From Denitrovibrio sp. (GTDB lineage Bacteria; Chrysiogenota; Deferribacteres; Deferribacterales; Geovibrionaceae): 64,000 bases of DNA. Of the stretch, positions 42,716 to 52,691 are shown in pieces. Within the stretch, counting starts at the first letter, position 1, and each line of letters opens with the position of its first letter. The stretch lies in assembly GCA_002869145.1 (NCBI GenBank), contig PKTM01000011.1, forward strand, positions 386,236 through 450,235. The letters are read 5' to 3'. Below the pieces are notes generated by a model. The model worked only from the letters and a program-made list of their open reading frames with translations. It made no database searches and was not told the origin of the DNA. The position numbers and the translations under genes are program-made.

Positions 42716-43091
42716 TGATCAGCGACTTAAGAAAAACGAGAAGCTGACAAAAACGAAGGAATTTGAACAGGTCTTCAGACAGGGTAGAAAAAAAATCGGC
42801 AAGTTTGTCGCTCTGCACTATATATATAATGGTAAAGACCTGAATAGAGTTGGGGTCACCGTCAGCAAGCGTGTTGACAAAAAAGCGGTGACCCGAAACC
42901 GGCTAAAGCGCATCTTTAGAGATATTTACAGAACTAGCAAAATGGCATTCCCAGTCGGGCACGACTTTGTGCTTAGGGCCTTGCCAAAAAGCGCCAACGC
43001 CCAATACGGTGAACTCAGATATGAAATTCTCTCTCTTGCGAAAAGTATTAGACCTGAGACGCCCTCTGATAGGCCTGCTCAGGGTTTATAA
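42672..43091 (+). CDS. rnpA: Ribonuclease P protein component
   Basis: RnpA assists the catalytic RNA that matures tRNA 5' ends. The protein has [18 protein letters not shown] and RQGRKK near the start. The RNA-binding signature is [18 protein letters not shown], and DFVLRALP follows. Apart from TTG 42672 no ATG, GTG or TTG exists before the conserved part. So it begins either at that TTG deep inside rpmH (139 residues, a rather long N-terminus) or at a near-cognate codon further down. yidD overlaps its 3' end. Confidence 0.94.
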   Translation: MLEEELKDVSVLQSDDQRLKKNEKLTKTKEFEQVFRQGRKKIGKFVALHYIYNGKDLNRVGVTVSKRVDKKAVTRNRLKRIFRDIYRTSKMAFPVGHDFVLRALPKSANAQYGELRYEILSLAKSIRPETPSDRPAQGL

Positions 43092-43263
43092 ATTATTCAT
43101 ATCTCCACTGCTCGGCAACCGCTGCCGGTTTTATCCATCATGCTCTGACTACGCTGCAGAAGCCCTGAAAAAGAAAGGGCTATTCAAAGGAATTCTCCTT
43201 GCCGTTTGGAGAGTTGCCAGGTGTAATCCGCTTTCGAAAGGCGGGTTTGACCATGTTAAGTAA
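43021..43263 (+). CDS. yidD: Membrane protein insertion efficiency factor YidD
   Basis: YidD is a small protein that helps YidC-dependent membrane insertion. The start is ATG 43021 in frame with [19 protein letters not shown] and YPSCSDYAAEAL, the signature with its Cys residues, followed by WRVARCNPLSKGGFD. The first 24 residues are amphipathic ([19 protein letters not shown]). It overlaps rnpA by 71 bases, typical for this gene pair, and is 80 residues long. Confidence 0.93.
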   Translation: MKFSLLRKVLDLRRPLIGLLRVYKLFISPLLGNRCRFYPSCSDYAAEALKKKGLFKGILLAVWRVARCNPLSKGGFDHVK

Positions 43264-43290
43264 GCTGAAACCTCTGGAGGTTATTTTTCG

Positions 43291-44823
43291 ATGAATAGAA
43301 ATACCGTACTTGCAATAGGACTTAGTGCAATAGTTATACTAGTATTCCAGTTTTTCTTTGCTCCACAAGCCCCCGTACAAACAGAATCAAGACAACTGAC
43401 CGAACAGATACAAACAACAGACCAGCCAGCAGAGACTTCTCCGGCAGAACCGGTGGAAGTTCTTGAGCAGACAACTGATGTTGCCCCTATAGAAATGAAG
43501 ACATTTGATGTTAAAACAGATTATGTAGATTACAGTTTCAACGAAGTTACAGGAAACATTAAGTCTGCAATAGTAAACTACTATCATGGCAGAAAGCTTG
43601 AAGGAGTCGGCTTTTCAAGTGGCGCATCCGATGTTGTTTTTACAAACGTACCTTTTATTACTGCTTACAAATCAGAAGTAAAAAAGAACAATGGAACAAC
43701 AACTGTGACATTCACAGGCTCTCAGGGCGAGGTTGTTGTTACTAAAAAGTATATAATTAACGAAAATGATTACCTAATCAAAGGTGCAGTTACATTTACA
43801 AATACTGGCGAAAGAACACTCAGTGTTCCTTTCCGCTCTGGTATCGGACAAAATGCAGTAGACGGCTTCGAGGGTGACAGATATACTTTCCAAGGTCCGC
43901 TTATGTTCGACGGTAAAAGGCTGAAGAAAGAGAAGGCTGAGAAAGTCGATAAAAACATAGTTGTAGAAAATCCTGAATGGGTTGGTTACATGTCAAAGTA
44001 TTTTCTTGTGGCTGTAGCTCAGGATTATGAATCAGGTGTATTTTCACCTAAAGGCAATTCCGCTGAAACTGCAGGGCTCACAGAGCTAAAGCTTAATCCC
44101 GGAGACAGACAGGAGATCAAGTTTTCTGTTTTCGCAGGTCCTAAAGAGTATGACCTGCTTAAGTCATATGATATTAAATTCGAGAAATCTATCAATTTTG
44201 GTATTTTTTCATTCATCGCCATACCAATGCTTAAGTTCCTGAAAATGATATACGGAGTAGTAGGCAACTACGGTTTTGCAATCATTCTGCTTACATTTGT
44301 CATAAAGCTAATAACATTCCCGCTCACACAAAAGAGTATGGTGAGTATGAAAAAGATGTCATCGCTTGGTCCTAAGATGGCTGAAATCAAAGAGAAGTAC
44401 AAAGGCGATAAAGAGAAGATGAACGCAGCTAACATGGAGCTTTACAAAAAAGAGGGTGTGAACCCCCTTGGCGGATGCCTCCCTATGCTTCTTCAGATTC
44501 CGGTATTTTTTGCACTTTATAAGACGCTTCTGCTGTCCATTGAGCTGCAGGGTGCGCCTTTCATCTTCTGGATAACAGACCTTTCTCTGAAAGACCCTTA
44601 TTACATCACACCTGTTGTTATGGGTGCTACAATGTTCCTTCAGCAGAAAATGACCCCAAGTACAGCCACAGATGAGCTTCAGAAGAAGATATTCACCTTT
44701 ATGCCGCTCATCTTCACATTCCTTTTCCTTACATTCCCTTCGGGGCTTGTTGTTTACTGGCTGACAAACAACGTACTGACCATCGCGCAGCAGTATGTTA
44801 TTAACAAGAAACTTGCGCAGTAA
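43291..44823 (+). CDS. yidC: Membrane protein insertase YidC
   Basis: YidC inserts membrane proteins alone or with SecYEG. The N-terminal signal-anchor helix starts at residue 5. A large periplasmic domain (about residues 60-310) carries a beta-sandwich, as in Gram-negative YidC. The five-helix core follows, with KMIYGVVGNYGFAIILLTFV, QKSMVSMKKMSSLGPKM, NPLGGCLPMLLQIPVFFALY, and FTFLFLTFPSGLVVYWLTNN. The 510-residue length is usual. GGAGG precedes the ATG. Confidence 0.97.
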   Translation: MNRNTVLAIGLSAIVILVFQFFFAPQAPVQTESRQLTEQIQTTDQPAETSPAEPVEVLEQTTDVAPIEMKTFDVKTDYVDYSFNEVTGNIKSAIVNYYHGRKLEGVGFSSGASDVVFTNVPFITAYKSEVKKNNGTTTVTFTGSQGEVVVTKKYIINENDYLIKGAVTFTNTGERTLSVPFRSGIGQNAVDGFEGDRYTFQGPLMFDGKRLKKEKAEKVDKNIVVENPEWVGYMSKYFLVAVAQDYESGVFSPKGNSAETAGLTELKLNPGDRQEIKFSVFAGPKEYDLLKSYDIKFEKSINFGIFSFIAIPMLKFLKMIYGVVGNYGFAIILLTFVIKLITFPLTQKSMVSMKKMSSLGPKMAEIKEKYKGDKEKMNAANMELYKKEGVNPLGGCLPMLLQIPVFFALYKTLLLSIELQGAPFIFWITDLSLKDPYYITPVVMGATMFLQQKMTPSTATDELQKKIFTFMPLIFTFLFLTFPSGLVVYWLTNNVLTIAQQYVINKKLAQ

Positions 44824-44840
44824 ATGGAGATTTTTGACTA

Positions 44841-45584
44841 ATGAAATATTTTGAAGTGGAAGGCAGAACAGTCGATCAGGCTGTTAACAACTTCCTGGCA
44901 GAAAATGATATACCAAAAGACTTTGTTGAATACGAGGTTATGACATCAGGTTCTAAAGGTTTTTTAGGTATAGGCAGCAAAAACGCACAGGTTAAGATTA
45001 AGTTCAACGAAATAGAGTTCCTTAAAAGAAAGGGGCGTCTGCTCATTTCAGAACTGCTCGAAAAGGCAGGCTTTGAGGATTTCAGCATAGAGGTTAAAAA
45101 CAGAAACCCTGATATAGTGTTGAATATTATATCTCCTGACTCGAAACTTCTCATAGGTAAAAACGCTCAGATGCTTGACTCTATGCAGTTCATTATAAAC
45201 AGAATGATGGACTGGGAAGGATCTGATTCTAGTTTTATAGTTGATGTTGAGGACTATCGTGAGAGGGTGGTGGAAACACTGAAAGAGAAAGCTGTAAAAC
45301 TTGCCAAAACAGTTCGCAGAACAGGCAAGCCTATAAAAATGTCGCCTATGGTAACCTTGGTTCGCAAAGAAATACACATGGCTCTCAAACAGGTACAGGG
45401 CATCAGCACTGTAAGCAAAGGTGACGGACACCTGAAAGAGATACTGATACTGCCGGAGCGCAAAGCGGGCGGAAGAAGCCGCAGACCCGACAACAGAGGC
45501 GGTAGACCACAAAGAAGCCGCAGACCGGAAAACAAACAGGAAACAAAGACCGAACAGCCTGATAATAAAGATGGAGCCGAGTAA
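44841..45584 (+). CDS. jag: RNA-binding protein KhpB/Jag (Jag_N, KH and R3H domains)
   Basis: KhpB (Jag, EloR) binds RNA and is linked to cell-wall elongation and sporulation in other bacteria. Residues 1-50 form the Jag_N domain with MTSGSKGFLGIGSKNA. The KH-like and R3H domains are around residues 60-200, with LIGKNAQMLDSMQFIINRM. R3H lies near VEDYRERVVETLKE, and VSKGDGHLKEI is close to the end. The C-terminal 40 residues are an Arg/Gln/Asn-rich tail (RRPDNRGGRPQRSRRP). It follows yidC by 17 bases; the two genes are usual neighbours. Confidence 0.93.
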   Translation: MKYFEVEGRTVDQAVNNFLAENDIPKDFVEYEVMTSGSKGFLGIGSKNAQVKIKFNEIEFLKRKGRLLISELLEKAGFEDFSIEVKNRNPDIVLNIISPDSKLLIGKNAQMLDSMQFIINRMMDWEGSDSSFIVDVEDYRERVVETLKEKAVKLAKTVRRTGKPIKMSPMVTLVRKEIHMALKQVQGISTVSKGDGHLKEILILPERKAGGRSRRPDNRGGRPQRSRRPENKQETKTEQPDNKDGAE

Positions 45585-45844
45585 TGATAATGAAGATTGT
45601 TTTGGCTGCCATACTAGGTTTTTTAGCTTTTAAGCTTTTCAAAAAACCAGTAGGTGCTGATGACAATAAGACTGAAACCGGAGCTGTAGAGACAGTGCAG
45701 GATCCAGTCAACGGTGTTTTTGTTGGAAGAGATACTGAGTTTAAAGTGAAATATTACGATAAACTGTATTACTTTAGCTCACAGGAATCTATGGACGAAT
45801 TTATTGCTCAAAAAAAAGGTGAAAACAATGAAGATATTTCTTGA
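45584..45844 (+). CDS. Small membrane-anchored protein with YHS-like domain lacking cysteines
   Basis: This 86-residue protein has one N-terminal membrane helix (MKIVLAAILGFLAFKLFKK), a short linker, then a YHS-like domain. The order DPVNGVFVG, F-x-V-K-Y-Y-D and KLYYFSSQESMDEF follows the YHS pattern. However, the Cys in DPVCG is Asn and the Cys pair at FCS..C has become Ser, so no metal site remains. The start ATG overlaps the jag stop codon, so it is translationally coupled. It overlaps the transaldolase start by 17 bases. Function unknown. Confidence 0.75.
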   Translation: MIMKIVLAAILGFLAFKLFKKPVGADDNKTETGAVETVQDPVNGVFVGRDTEFKVKYYDKLYYFSSQESMDEFIAQKKGENNEDIS

Positions 45845-46472
45845 TACTGCAAACGTCGAAGAGATAAAAATGGTGAAGGACCTTGGTGTTCTTGACGGTG
45901 TTACAACAAATCCGTCTCTTATAGCTAAAGAGAAGAAAGACTTCAAAAAGACTGTTGCAGAGATATGTGAAGTTGTTAAAGGTCCGGTCAGCGCAGAAGT
46001 TATCGCTCTTGACTGGGAAACAATGGTAAAAGAAGGACGTGAACTGGCAGAGATCAGTGAGCACATAGTAGTTAAGATACCTTTTACTAAAGACGGACTT
46101 AAAGCCACAAGTATTCTTTCAGGCGAAGGCATAGATGTAAACGTTACTCTTATTTTTTCCGCTAATCAGGCGCTACTTGCATGCAAGGCTGGCGCTGCAT
46201 ATATAAGCCCTTTTGCGGGGAGACTTGACGACATAGGTCACGACGGCATAGATGTTGTTGCTCAGTGTCAGGCAGTTGTAGACACCTACGACTACGACAC
46301 AGAGGTTATAGCAGCCTCTATCCGCTCAACAGCTCACATGCTTCAGTGTCAGGAGATAGCTGTAGACATAGCCACTATACCTTATAAGGTGATAGAGCAG
46401 ATGATGAAGCATCCTCTCACTGATGCCGGGATCGCACAGTTTCTTGCTGACTGGGAAAACGCTGTTAAGTAA
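45828..46472 (+). CDS. tal: Transaldolase / fructose-6-phosphate aldolase-like protein
   Basis: This is a class I aldolase of the transaldolase (TalC/FSA) family, which interconverts sugar phosphates through a Schiff base. The 214-residue protein starts KIFLDTANVEEI at ATG 45828. Signatures are GVTTNPSLIAKE, the Schiff-base Lys in HIVVKIPFT, and AAYISPFAGRLDDIG. Family members of this length include both transaldolases of the 'short' group and FSA; sequence alone does not settle the substrate. The coding region starts within the end of the YHS-like gene and ends before a terminator. Confidence 0.93.
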   Translation: MKIFLDTANVEEIKMVKDLGVLDGVTTNPSLIAKEKKDFKKTVAEICEVVKGPVSAEVIALDWETMVKEGRELAEISEHIVVKIPFTKDGLKATSILSGEGIDVNVTLIFSANQALLACKAGAAYISPFAGRLDDIGHDGIDVVAQCQAVVDTYDYDTEVIAASIRSTAHMLQCQEIAVDIATIPYKVIEQMMKHPLTDAGIAQFLADWENAVK

Positions 46473-46522
46473 TTGCTTGACTCAAACTACGTGTATCTAG
46501 AAACTAATATAGGTTGTAAAAT

Positions 46523-46550
46523 AAGCCCCTCAAATGAGGGGCTTTTTGTT
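46523..46550 (+). terminator. Rho-independent terminator of the yidC-jag-tal unit
   Basis: AAGCCCCTC/GAGGGGCTT with an AAAT loop is followed by TTTG and more T. It lies 50 bases after the transaldolase stop. thiD is encoded on the other strand and ends just beyond it, so the A-rich flank could also serve as a weak terminator there. Confidence 0.9.
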
Positions 46551-46553
46551 TTG

Positions 46554-47345
46554 TTAATAATACCAGTAGAAATGGTGGACAGGACCGTGACCGGAACCAA
46601 TCTTTAGCTTGTCAGCGTTTTCTATGGCTCCCTGAATATATTCTTTAGCGTGTTTTACAGCGTCAAAAATCGACTGACCCTTTGCAAGGTTTGCAGCTAT
46701 GGCTGATGCCAGTGTGCAGCCTGTTCCGTGTGTGTTATTGGTTGGGACACGTTTTGAAGTGAAGGTGTGAAAACTAGACCCGTCAAAAAGTAGATCATTC
46801 GCCTCGACTGTTCCCATGTGGCCGCCTTTGAGAAGTACAGCATGTGCACCCATGTCGGTCAGTTCAAGGCACACCTCATGCATATCAGATGTGGAGACTA
46901 TCTTCTTTTTTATTATGAATTCAGCTTCCGGTATGTTCGGAGTGATTATGGTTGCCTGTGGAAACAGCATCCCTACCATGTTCGCAATAGCGTCATTCTA
47001 AAGAAGCTGTGAGCCTCCTTTAGCGATCATAACAGGGTCAACTACAATGTTTTTAGCTTTAAGTTCGTGTAGCTTTCGCGCCACAAGAGCTACTGTGTCC
47101 GGGTTTGAAAGCATTCCGGTTTTAACAGCATCAGGTCTGATATCGTCAAACACAGAATCTATCTGCATGTCAATATATTCCAGAGGTACATCCACATACC
47201 CCTGCACGCCGGTGGTGTTTTGTGCTGTTATGGCAGTTATTACAGACATGCCGTATACGCCGTTTGCGCTGAAAGATTTGAGGTCGGCCTGTATGCCTGC
47301 GCCTCCGCTTGAATCAGAACCCGCTATTGTTAGAGCCTTGAACAT
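46554..47345 (-). pseudogene. thiD: Hydroxymethylpyrimidine (phosphate) kinase ThiD, interrupted by in-frame TAG at codon 116
   Basis: ThiD phosphorylates HMP and HMP-P for thiamine synthesis. Starting at ATG 47345, the frame encodes [31 protein letters not shown] and [15 protein letters not shown]. It then meets TAG at 47000-46998. It resumes in the same frame with NDAIANMVGMLFPQATIITP, NIPEAEF, VLLKGGHM and THGTGCTLASAIAANLAKG with the catalytic GTGC Cys. The full frame is 264 codons, the normal length, so a single base change separates it from an intact gene. TAG is a normal stop codon elsewhere in this window (dnaA, for example). It follows dnaE by 8 bases. Readthrough, a recent nonsense mutation or a sequencing error would all fit. 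Confidence 0.9.
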
Positions 47346-47353
47346 ATACTACC

Positions 47354-50300
47354 TCATGCAGTTTTATATCCGTTTTTTCTGAACCCGTTCTTTCTCTCTT
47401 CGTGTTTATAAGGTTTAGAGACTATTTCGTATCTGTCTTTACCCAGCAGTGAGTCTATTTCGTTGTAAAAATCGTATCCGGGTTTTATACAGAAATCGCT
47501 GCCTGTGCTTATATATACAGCGAATGTTTTTGGCTTTTCCAGCCTTAAACAAACTGGGACCTCTCCGTGATGTGTGCCTACAAGTGTTTTCAGCTTACTG
47601 ATAACCTCTGAGGTCATCCCGACAGAGCTGAGCCTTATTGTAACTTTATCGGTTAGCATCTCCATAGCTTCAGTCACATCCATTATCTTATCGGCCATAA
47701 TCACAGTTTTATCTTCTTTTTTATCAATTTTACCAGCAATTATCACAATACTGTCGTTTTCCAGATGTCTTTGATACTGCTCGTATGTTCTCGGAAATAC
47801 AACCACCTCAACCCCTGAGTCCATATCTTCAATGTTTACAAAGGCCATTTTTTCGCCTTTCTTTTTTGTGACTATGCGTTTTACGTTTTTGACCAGTCCG
47901 CCAACAACAATGTCCCCTTCGCTTTGGGGATCAAGCACTTCGCCTAGTGGTGTTGTGAAGGTTTTCAAAATATTATTGTAAATAGCCAGAGGGTGATTTG
48001 AGATATAGAAATCTAGAACCTCTTTCTCCATCTTCAGAAGTTCGTTCTCCGGCATCTCTTCCACGTTTGGATAAAATTGCTCCTCTTCCTCTTCGTTCTC
48101 GTCCAGCAGAAAAGCTTCAATGGATATTATCCCCTGTTCTGCCATTTTGTGTTTTCTCTGTCCTTCCTCCAGAGCTCTTTCCACCACCTGCAAAAGCTGT
48201 CTCCGGTTTTTGCCGGTACAGTCAAACGCACCTGCTTTTATAAGTGATTCCAGAACTCTTTTGTTGCAGGAACGAAGATCGACCCGCTCACAGAAATCGT
48301 ATATGCTTTTAAATTTACCGTTTTCCGCTCTCTCTTTGAGGGCTGTCTCTATTGCGACATAGCCTACATTTTTTATAGCGCCCAGCCCAAAGTGGATTGA
48401 GTTTCCTTCTATCGCAAAGTTCACATCTGATTTGTTTATGTTAGGCGGAAGCACCTCTATACCCATAGCCTTGCACTCTTCGGTAAAGGTAACAATCTTT
48501 TCACCTTTATCTATTTCGCATGAGAGGATAGCGGCCATGTATTCCACAGGGTAGTTCGCTTTAAGGTATGCAGTCTGGTAACTGATCATAGCGTAGGCAG
48601 CAGAGTGGGATTTGTTAAACCCGTATCCGGCAAATTTCGCCAGCTTGTCAAAAAGGTCTTCAGCCATGACCATGTCATAGCCTCTGGCTTTTGCGCCCTG
48701 TATGGTTTTGCCGTCACCATAAAGGAAAAACTCTTTTTGCTTGTCCATCTCTGCGGCTTTTTTCTTCCCCATGGCTCTTCTAATGATGTCCGCAGCACCC
48801 AGTGAGTATCCGGCTACAGTCTGGGCTATCTGCATTACCTGTTCCTGATAGATAACAACCCCTCGGGTCTCTTCTAGAAACTCTTCCAGATCAGGAAAGA
48901 TATAATCTATCTCTTCTTCGCCATATTTACGCTTTACAAAGGAATCCAGCATGCCTGATTCCATAGGCCCCGGACGGTATAGCGCCACAAGGGCTATGAT
49001 GTCTTCGAAGCATTCAGGCTTAAGTTTTTTCAGCAGGTTTTTCATGCCGGAGCTCTCCAGCTGGAAAACACCTGTGGCATCCCCTCGGCTGAGCAGTTCG
49101 TACACTTTTTTATCATCAAGTGGTATTTTTGTTATATCCAGATCTTCCCCTTTGTTCTTTTTTATCTGACGGATAGCCTCGTCTATGATGGTAAGGTTGT
49201 TCAGGCCTAGAAAGTCGAATTTAACAAGCCCTACACTTTCAAGAGTATCTTTTTCAAACTGGGCGATAACCTCGTTATTCTGCCCCTTACACAGAGGGAC
49301 ATACTCATTAAGCGGTTTATCAGAGATAACAATCCCAGCCGCATGCATCCCTGTGTTTCTCACCAGCCCCTCAAGCTTTACTGCATGGTTCAATATAAGC
49401 TCGCCGTGTTCCACCGCCTGAAATGCTTTTTTCAGACTGTCGTCTTTAGCGAGAGCCTTTCGAAGTGTCATGCCGGGGTCAGACGGGATAGCCTTGGCCA
49501 GTTTATCCACTACCGGCAGGGGAACCTCAAGTACACGGCCAACATCGCGTACTGTGCTTCGTCCAAGCAGTTTGCCGAATGTTATAATTTGGGCAACCCT
49601 GTCATCGCCGTATTTCTCTCTCACATATTTGATGACCTGTTCTCGGCCTTTTACACAAAAATCGATATCGAAGTCGGGCATGGACTCCCTTTCCGGGTTA
49701 AGAAATCTTTCGAAAAGAAGGTTAAAGTGTATAGGGTCAAGGTCTGTTATTCCAAGCGTGTAAGCCACAAGTGAGCCTGCACCGGAACCTCTTCCGGGGC
49801 CAACCGGGATACCCACTCTTCTGGAGTAATTCATGAAATACCATACAATAAGAAAATACCCTGCAAAATTCTTTCCTACGATAACTTCAAGCTCAGTATC
49901 AAGTCTTTTATGATATTCCTCGTGTTTCTCCACAGGAACCTTTGCCAGTTTTTCGTGTAAGCCTTTTTTTGCCAGATGTGTAAGGTAGCTTGAAATAGAG
50001 TAGTCCTTCGGGACTTCGTATTCCGGCAGGTGCAGTTCGCCGAAAGTTATAGCTGTGTTGCATCTGTCTGCTATCTCGACAGTATTAGTGAGCGCATCCG
50101 GAACTTCGCCGAAAGCTCGCCACATCTCTTCGCCTGTTTTAACCCAGAGCTGGTCAGAGTGTATCTCCATCCTGTTCGGGCTATTTATAGTAGATTGGGT
50201 CTGTATGCATATGAGCACCTCATGTGAGAGGTGATCCCCTTTGTTGAGATAATGGCAGTCGTTTGTTGCCACCAGAGGAATTCCAGATTCTCTGGATATC

Positions 50301-50887
50301 TTTATGATGTTTCTGTTTACCATCAGCTGTTCTTCGATGCCGTTCTCCTGTATCTCTAGGAAAAAGTTATCTTTGCCCAGTATGTCACTATATTCGTGGG
50401 CAGCGGCTACAGCTTCGTCGTATTGGTCACGCATTATCTTACGCGGTATCTCACCCGCCAGACATGCGGAAAGACCGATAAGCCCTTCTGAGTATTTTGC
50501 GAGTATCTCTTTGTCTATCCTCGGTTTGTAGTGAAAACCCTCGAACTGTGCAAGTGACACAAGTTTCTGAAGATTTGAAAGCCCTTTGTTTGTTTCCGCC
50601 TGAAGCACAAGGTGATGGTTTCTCTCCTGACCACGCTCGTAAGTTGTGTTGAATCTGTTGTCAGGGGCTACATAAACCTCACATCCTATAATAGGTTTTA
50701 TGCCGTTGCTGAGTGCCTGACGATAAAAATCGACTATCCCGTGCATAGTGCCGTGGTCCGAAATGCCGACCATAGGAGTCATTCCGGTCTCTTTTATCTT
50801 TTGCATCAGGTCTCCGACGATAACTGCGCCGTCCAGAAGTGAATACTGTGTATGTAAATGAAGATGTACAAAATCGTTTTTGTTCAT
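47354..50887 (-). CDS. dnaE: DNA polymerase III subunit alpha
   Basis: DnaE is the replicative DNA polymerase catalytic subunit. The 1177-residue protein has the N-terminal PHP domain ([14 protein letters not shown] near residue 9) and the palm catalytic acids in [10 protein letters not shown] with a second site. It also has the finger and thumb region including [13 protein letters not shown], a helix-hairpin-helix region around residue 790, and the C-terminal OB-fold (ILVGGL-type strand near 960). PHP residues look intact, which would fit a built-in exonuclease-like metal site. thiD follows 8 bases later. Confidence 0.97.
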   Translation of the reverse strand: MNKNDFVHLHLHTQYSLLDGAVIVGDLMQKIKETGMTPMVGISDHGTMHGIVDFYRQALSNGIKPIIGCEVYVAPDNRFNTTYERGQERNHHLVLQAETNKGLSNLQKLVSLAQFEGFHYKPRIDKEILAKYSEGLIGLSACLAGEIPRKIMRDQYDEAVAAAHEYSDILGKDNFFLEIQENGIEEQLMVNRNIIKISRESGIPLVATNDCHYLNKGDHLSHEVLICIQTQSTINSPNRMEIHSDQLWVKTGEEMWRAFGEVPDALTNTVEIADRCNTAITFGELHLPEYEVPKDYSISSYLTHLAKKGLHEKLAKVPVEKHEEYHKRLDTELEVIVGKNFAGYFLIVWYFMNYSRRVGIPVGPGRGSGAGSLVAYTLGITDLDPIHFNLLFERFLNPERESMPDFDIDFCVKGREQVIKYVREKYGDDRVAQIITFGKLLGRSTVRDVGRVLEVPLPVVDKLAKAIPSDPGMTLRKALAKDDSLKKAFQAVEHGELILNHAVKLEGLVRNTGMHAAGIVISDKPLNEYVPLCKGQNNEVIAQFEKDTLESVGLVKFDFLGLNNLTIIDEAIRQIKKNKGEDLDITKIPLDDKKVYELLSRGDATGVFQLESSGMKNLLKKLKPECFEDIIALVALYRPGPMESGMLDSFVKRKYGEEEIDYIFPDLEEFLEETRGVVIYQEQVMQIAQTVAGYSLGAADIIRRAMGKKKAAEMDKQKEFFLYGDGKTIQGAKARGYDMVMAEDLFDKLAKFAGYGFNKSHSAAYAMISYQTAYLKANYPVEYMAAILSCEIDKGEKIVTFTEECKAMGIEVLPPNINKSDVNFAIEGNSIHFGLGAIKNVGYVAIETALKERAENGKFKSIYDFCERVDLRSCNKRVLESLIKAGAFDCTGKNRRQLLQVVERALEEGQRKHKMAEQGIISIEAFLLDENEEEEEQFYPNVEEMPENELLKMEKEVLDFYISNHPLAIYNNILKTFTTPLGEVLDPQSEGDIVVGGLVKNVKRIVTKKKGEKMAFVNIEDMDSGVEVVVFPRTYEQYQRHLENDSIVIIAGKIDKKEDKTVIMADKIMDVTEAMEMLTDKVTIRLSSVGMTSEVISKLKTLVGTHHGEVPVCLRLEKPKTFAVYISTGSDFCIKPGYDFYNEIDSLLGKDRYEIVSKPYKHEERKNGFRKNGYKTA

Positions 50888-50990
50888 TAATAATTCCGGT
50901 ATTTTTTAATGCTCAATACTAGCAAAACTGAACTATGAAATAAACATAAAATAATTTACAATTATATATTGCGCAAAAGGTTGAGGGATA

Positions 50991-52691
50991 ATGAAAAGGC
51001 TTGTATACCAAATATTTATTCTAGGTGTAGATAGAGTCGAGTTTTTCTTTTTTGCCTCTTTGTGCGCTGCATTTGTCTTTTACCCCAGTAACTTTGCGGG
51101 TATGTTTTTTTCCTTTTGCATCACTCTGTTTTTTATCAGAAAGAAGTCAGGAATTTTAATATCTTTCTTGATTTTGCTTCTGCATCTTTTTGCAGCGAAC
51201 TGTTTGCTGGTGACAGATATAAAATCCTACAGCGGAGACAGATATAACTATGCCACCACAGGCGGGACGCTTATCTCCGCTCAGGAGCTTCAGGTGGGCG
51301 ACATCGTTATTGGAAATTTCAGACTTCAGATATATTCCGGTGAAGACGAAGGTCGTTTTGCCAGAGGTTATAACATAGCAGAAGATGACGGAGTGGTTTT
51401 TCACATGCCTTTGGTGGGCAGTGTGCTTTCGTATAGAAAGTGGCTCTCAGAAAAACTTTTTGACAGCTCCGGTGCTAAATTAAGACTGACACAGGCTGTG
51501 GTTCTTGGGGATAAGAAATTTCTGGAAACACCTGTCAAAGACAATTTTTATCTGACAGGGCTGGGGCATCTGCTGGCTGTTTCCGGTCTGCATGTCGGGC
51601 TTTACGCTATGATGTGCTATTTCATATTTAGCTTTTTGCCTTTCAAACTGAGGCTTTTCCCTGCTGGGGTTATGCTGCTTCTGCTGATACCTTTTACAGG
51701 ATTTAAAGTGCCGGTGCTGCGAGCAGGACTTATAGGTTTTGCTGTTATTGCGGCAAAGCTTCTGGATTACAAAACAGACCTTAAAAAGATACTTCTTTTT
51801 TTTGCGGGAATCTTCATCCTGATATCACCTTCAATGGCAGCAGACCCCTCTTTTTTACTGTCATTTTCTGCGGTTTACGGGCTGCTCAGCATGCATATGA
51901 TAAAGGTGCGCAGATACCTGGAACCCTTTCTGGTGGGGCTTGTGGCAACGGTGTTTATAATCCCTGCGGCCTCTGTTTCTTTCGGATCGTTTAATGTCTC
52001 CTCCATAATATCAACACCTGTCTTGATTCCTGTTTTATCTTTGCAGGTGATAGTGTTTTTCATATATCTCATTTTTCCGTCAATTTCCCTTGAGCCTCTT
52101 ATCCTTCTGGAAAAGCTTCACCTTGGTCTGGTAGACTTTTTTGCAGATATTTTCAGATTTATGTTCACGCTATACAGCACAGAGCTTATCTGGGCTCTGC
52201 TTGCGTGGGTCTTTCTGGTTTTGTGCGTAAGGCTAAGAGTGCTGTGGATGACTTTTTTTCTGCTGCTTGTACCATATCTTCCTGCGAATGTTGAAGATGG
52301 CTGGTATATTCCGAACATGGGGCGGTCAAAGGGGTTTGTGGTTCAGGGGCGTGAGACGCATATTTTTTACAAGGGCTATCATTCAGATTTCCTGTATGGA
52401 TTTCTGCCATATCTTGCAAAGCTTGGTGTGCAAAAAGCTGATAAAGGGACTATAAATATATATGGTGCTGATAATATTTTTATACCAATAAAAACAGAAT
52501 CCGAAGATTATGGCGGCATCTGCGTTAATGAATCGACACCTGATTGCAGAGCTGTTTACCATACCAGATCAAACACCTATAATTGCAATGACGACAAGGT
52601 GCATGTATTGTATAAAAATAGATGTGAAACAGAAAAAACATATCTGCTCAGTAAAACAGGAGATGTGAAAATTGAATATAAGAGTAAATGA
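50991..52691 (+). CDS. comEC: ComEC/Rec2-family protein without a C-terminal nuclease-type domain
   Basis: ComEC forms the inner-membrane channel for single-stranded DNA uptake. The N-terminal region has two hydrophobic segments, then a soluble OB-like (DUF4131) part. The competence domain begins LTGLGHLLAVSGLHVGLY and spans about ten membrane segments to residue 430. The last 90 residues are soluble but show no metallo-beta-lactamase motif (no HxHxDH). At 566 residues it is shorter than full ComEC (about 750). Whether it still imports DNA cannot be told; other com genes are not here. The start has TTGAGGGATA ahead of ATG. It overlaps thiF by 20 bases. Confidence 0.85.
   Translation: MKRLVYQIFILGVDRVEFFFFASLCAAFVFYPSNFAGMFFSFCITLFFIRKKSGILISFLILLLHLFAANCLLVTDIKSYSGDRYNYATTGGTLISAQELQVGDIVIGNFRLQIYSGEDEGRFARGYNIAEDDGVVFHMPLVGSVLSYRKWLSEKLFDSSGAKLRLTQAVVLGDKKFLETPVKDNFYLTGLGHLLAVSGLHVGLYAMMCYFIFSFLPFKLRLFPAGVMLLLLIPFTGFKVPVLRAGLIGFAVIAAKLLDYKTDLKKILLFFAGIFILISPSMAADPSFLLSFSAVYGLLSMHMIKVRRYLEPFLVGLVATVFIIPAASVSFGSFNVSSIISTPVLIPVLSLQVIVFFIYLIFPSISLEPLILLEKLHLGLVDFFADIFRFMFTLYSTELIWALLAWVFLVLCVRLRVLWMTFFLLLVPYLPANVEDGWYIPNMGRSKGFVVQGRETHIFYKGYHSDFLYGFLPYLAKLGVQKADKGTINIYGADNIFIPIKTESEDYGGICVNESTPDCRAVYHTRSNTYNCNDDKVHVLYKNRCETEKTYLLSKTGDVKIEYKSK

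Noticed and set aside
23739-47000. Selenocysteine or pyrrolysine insertion at the nuoC and thiD stops
   Set aside because: nuoC has TAA, which neither system uses. thiD has TAG, but the position is not catalytic and TAG ends other genes normally. I see no sign of a Pyl system.
51156-51404. Small ORFs antisense to comEC
   Set aside because: They are Cys-rich and Lys-rich shadows with no ribosome-binding sites.
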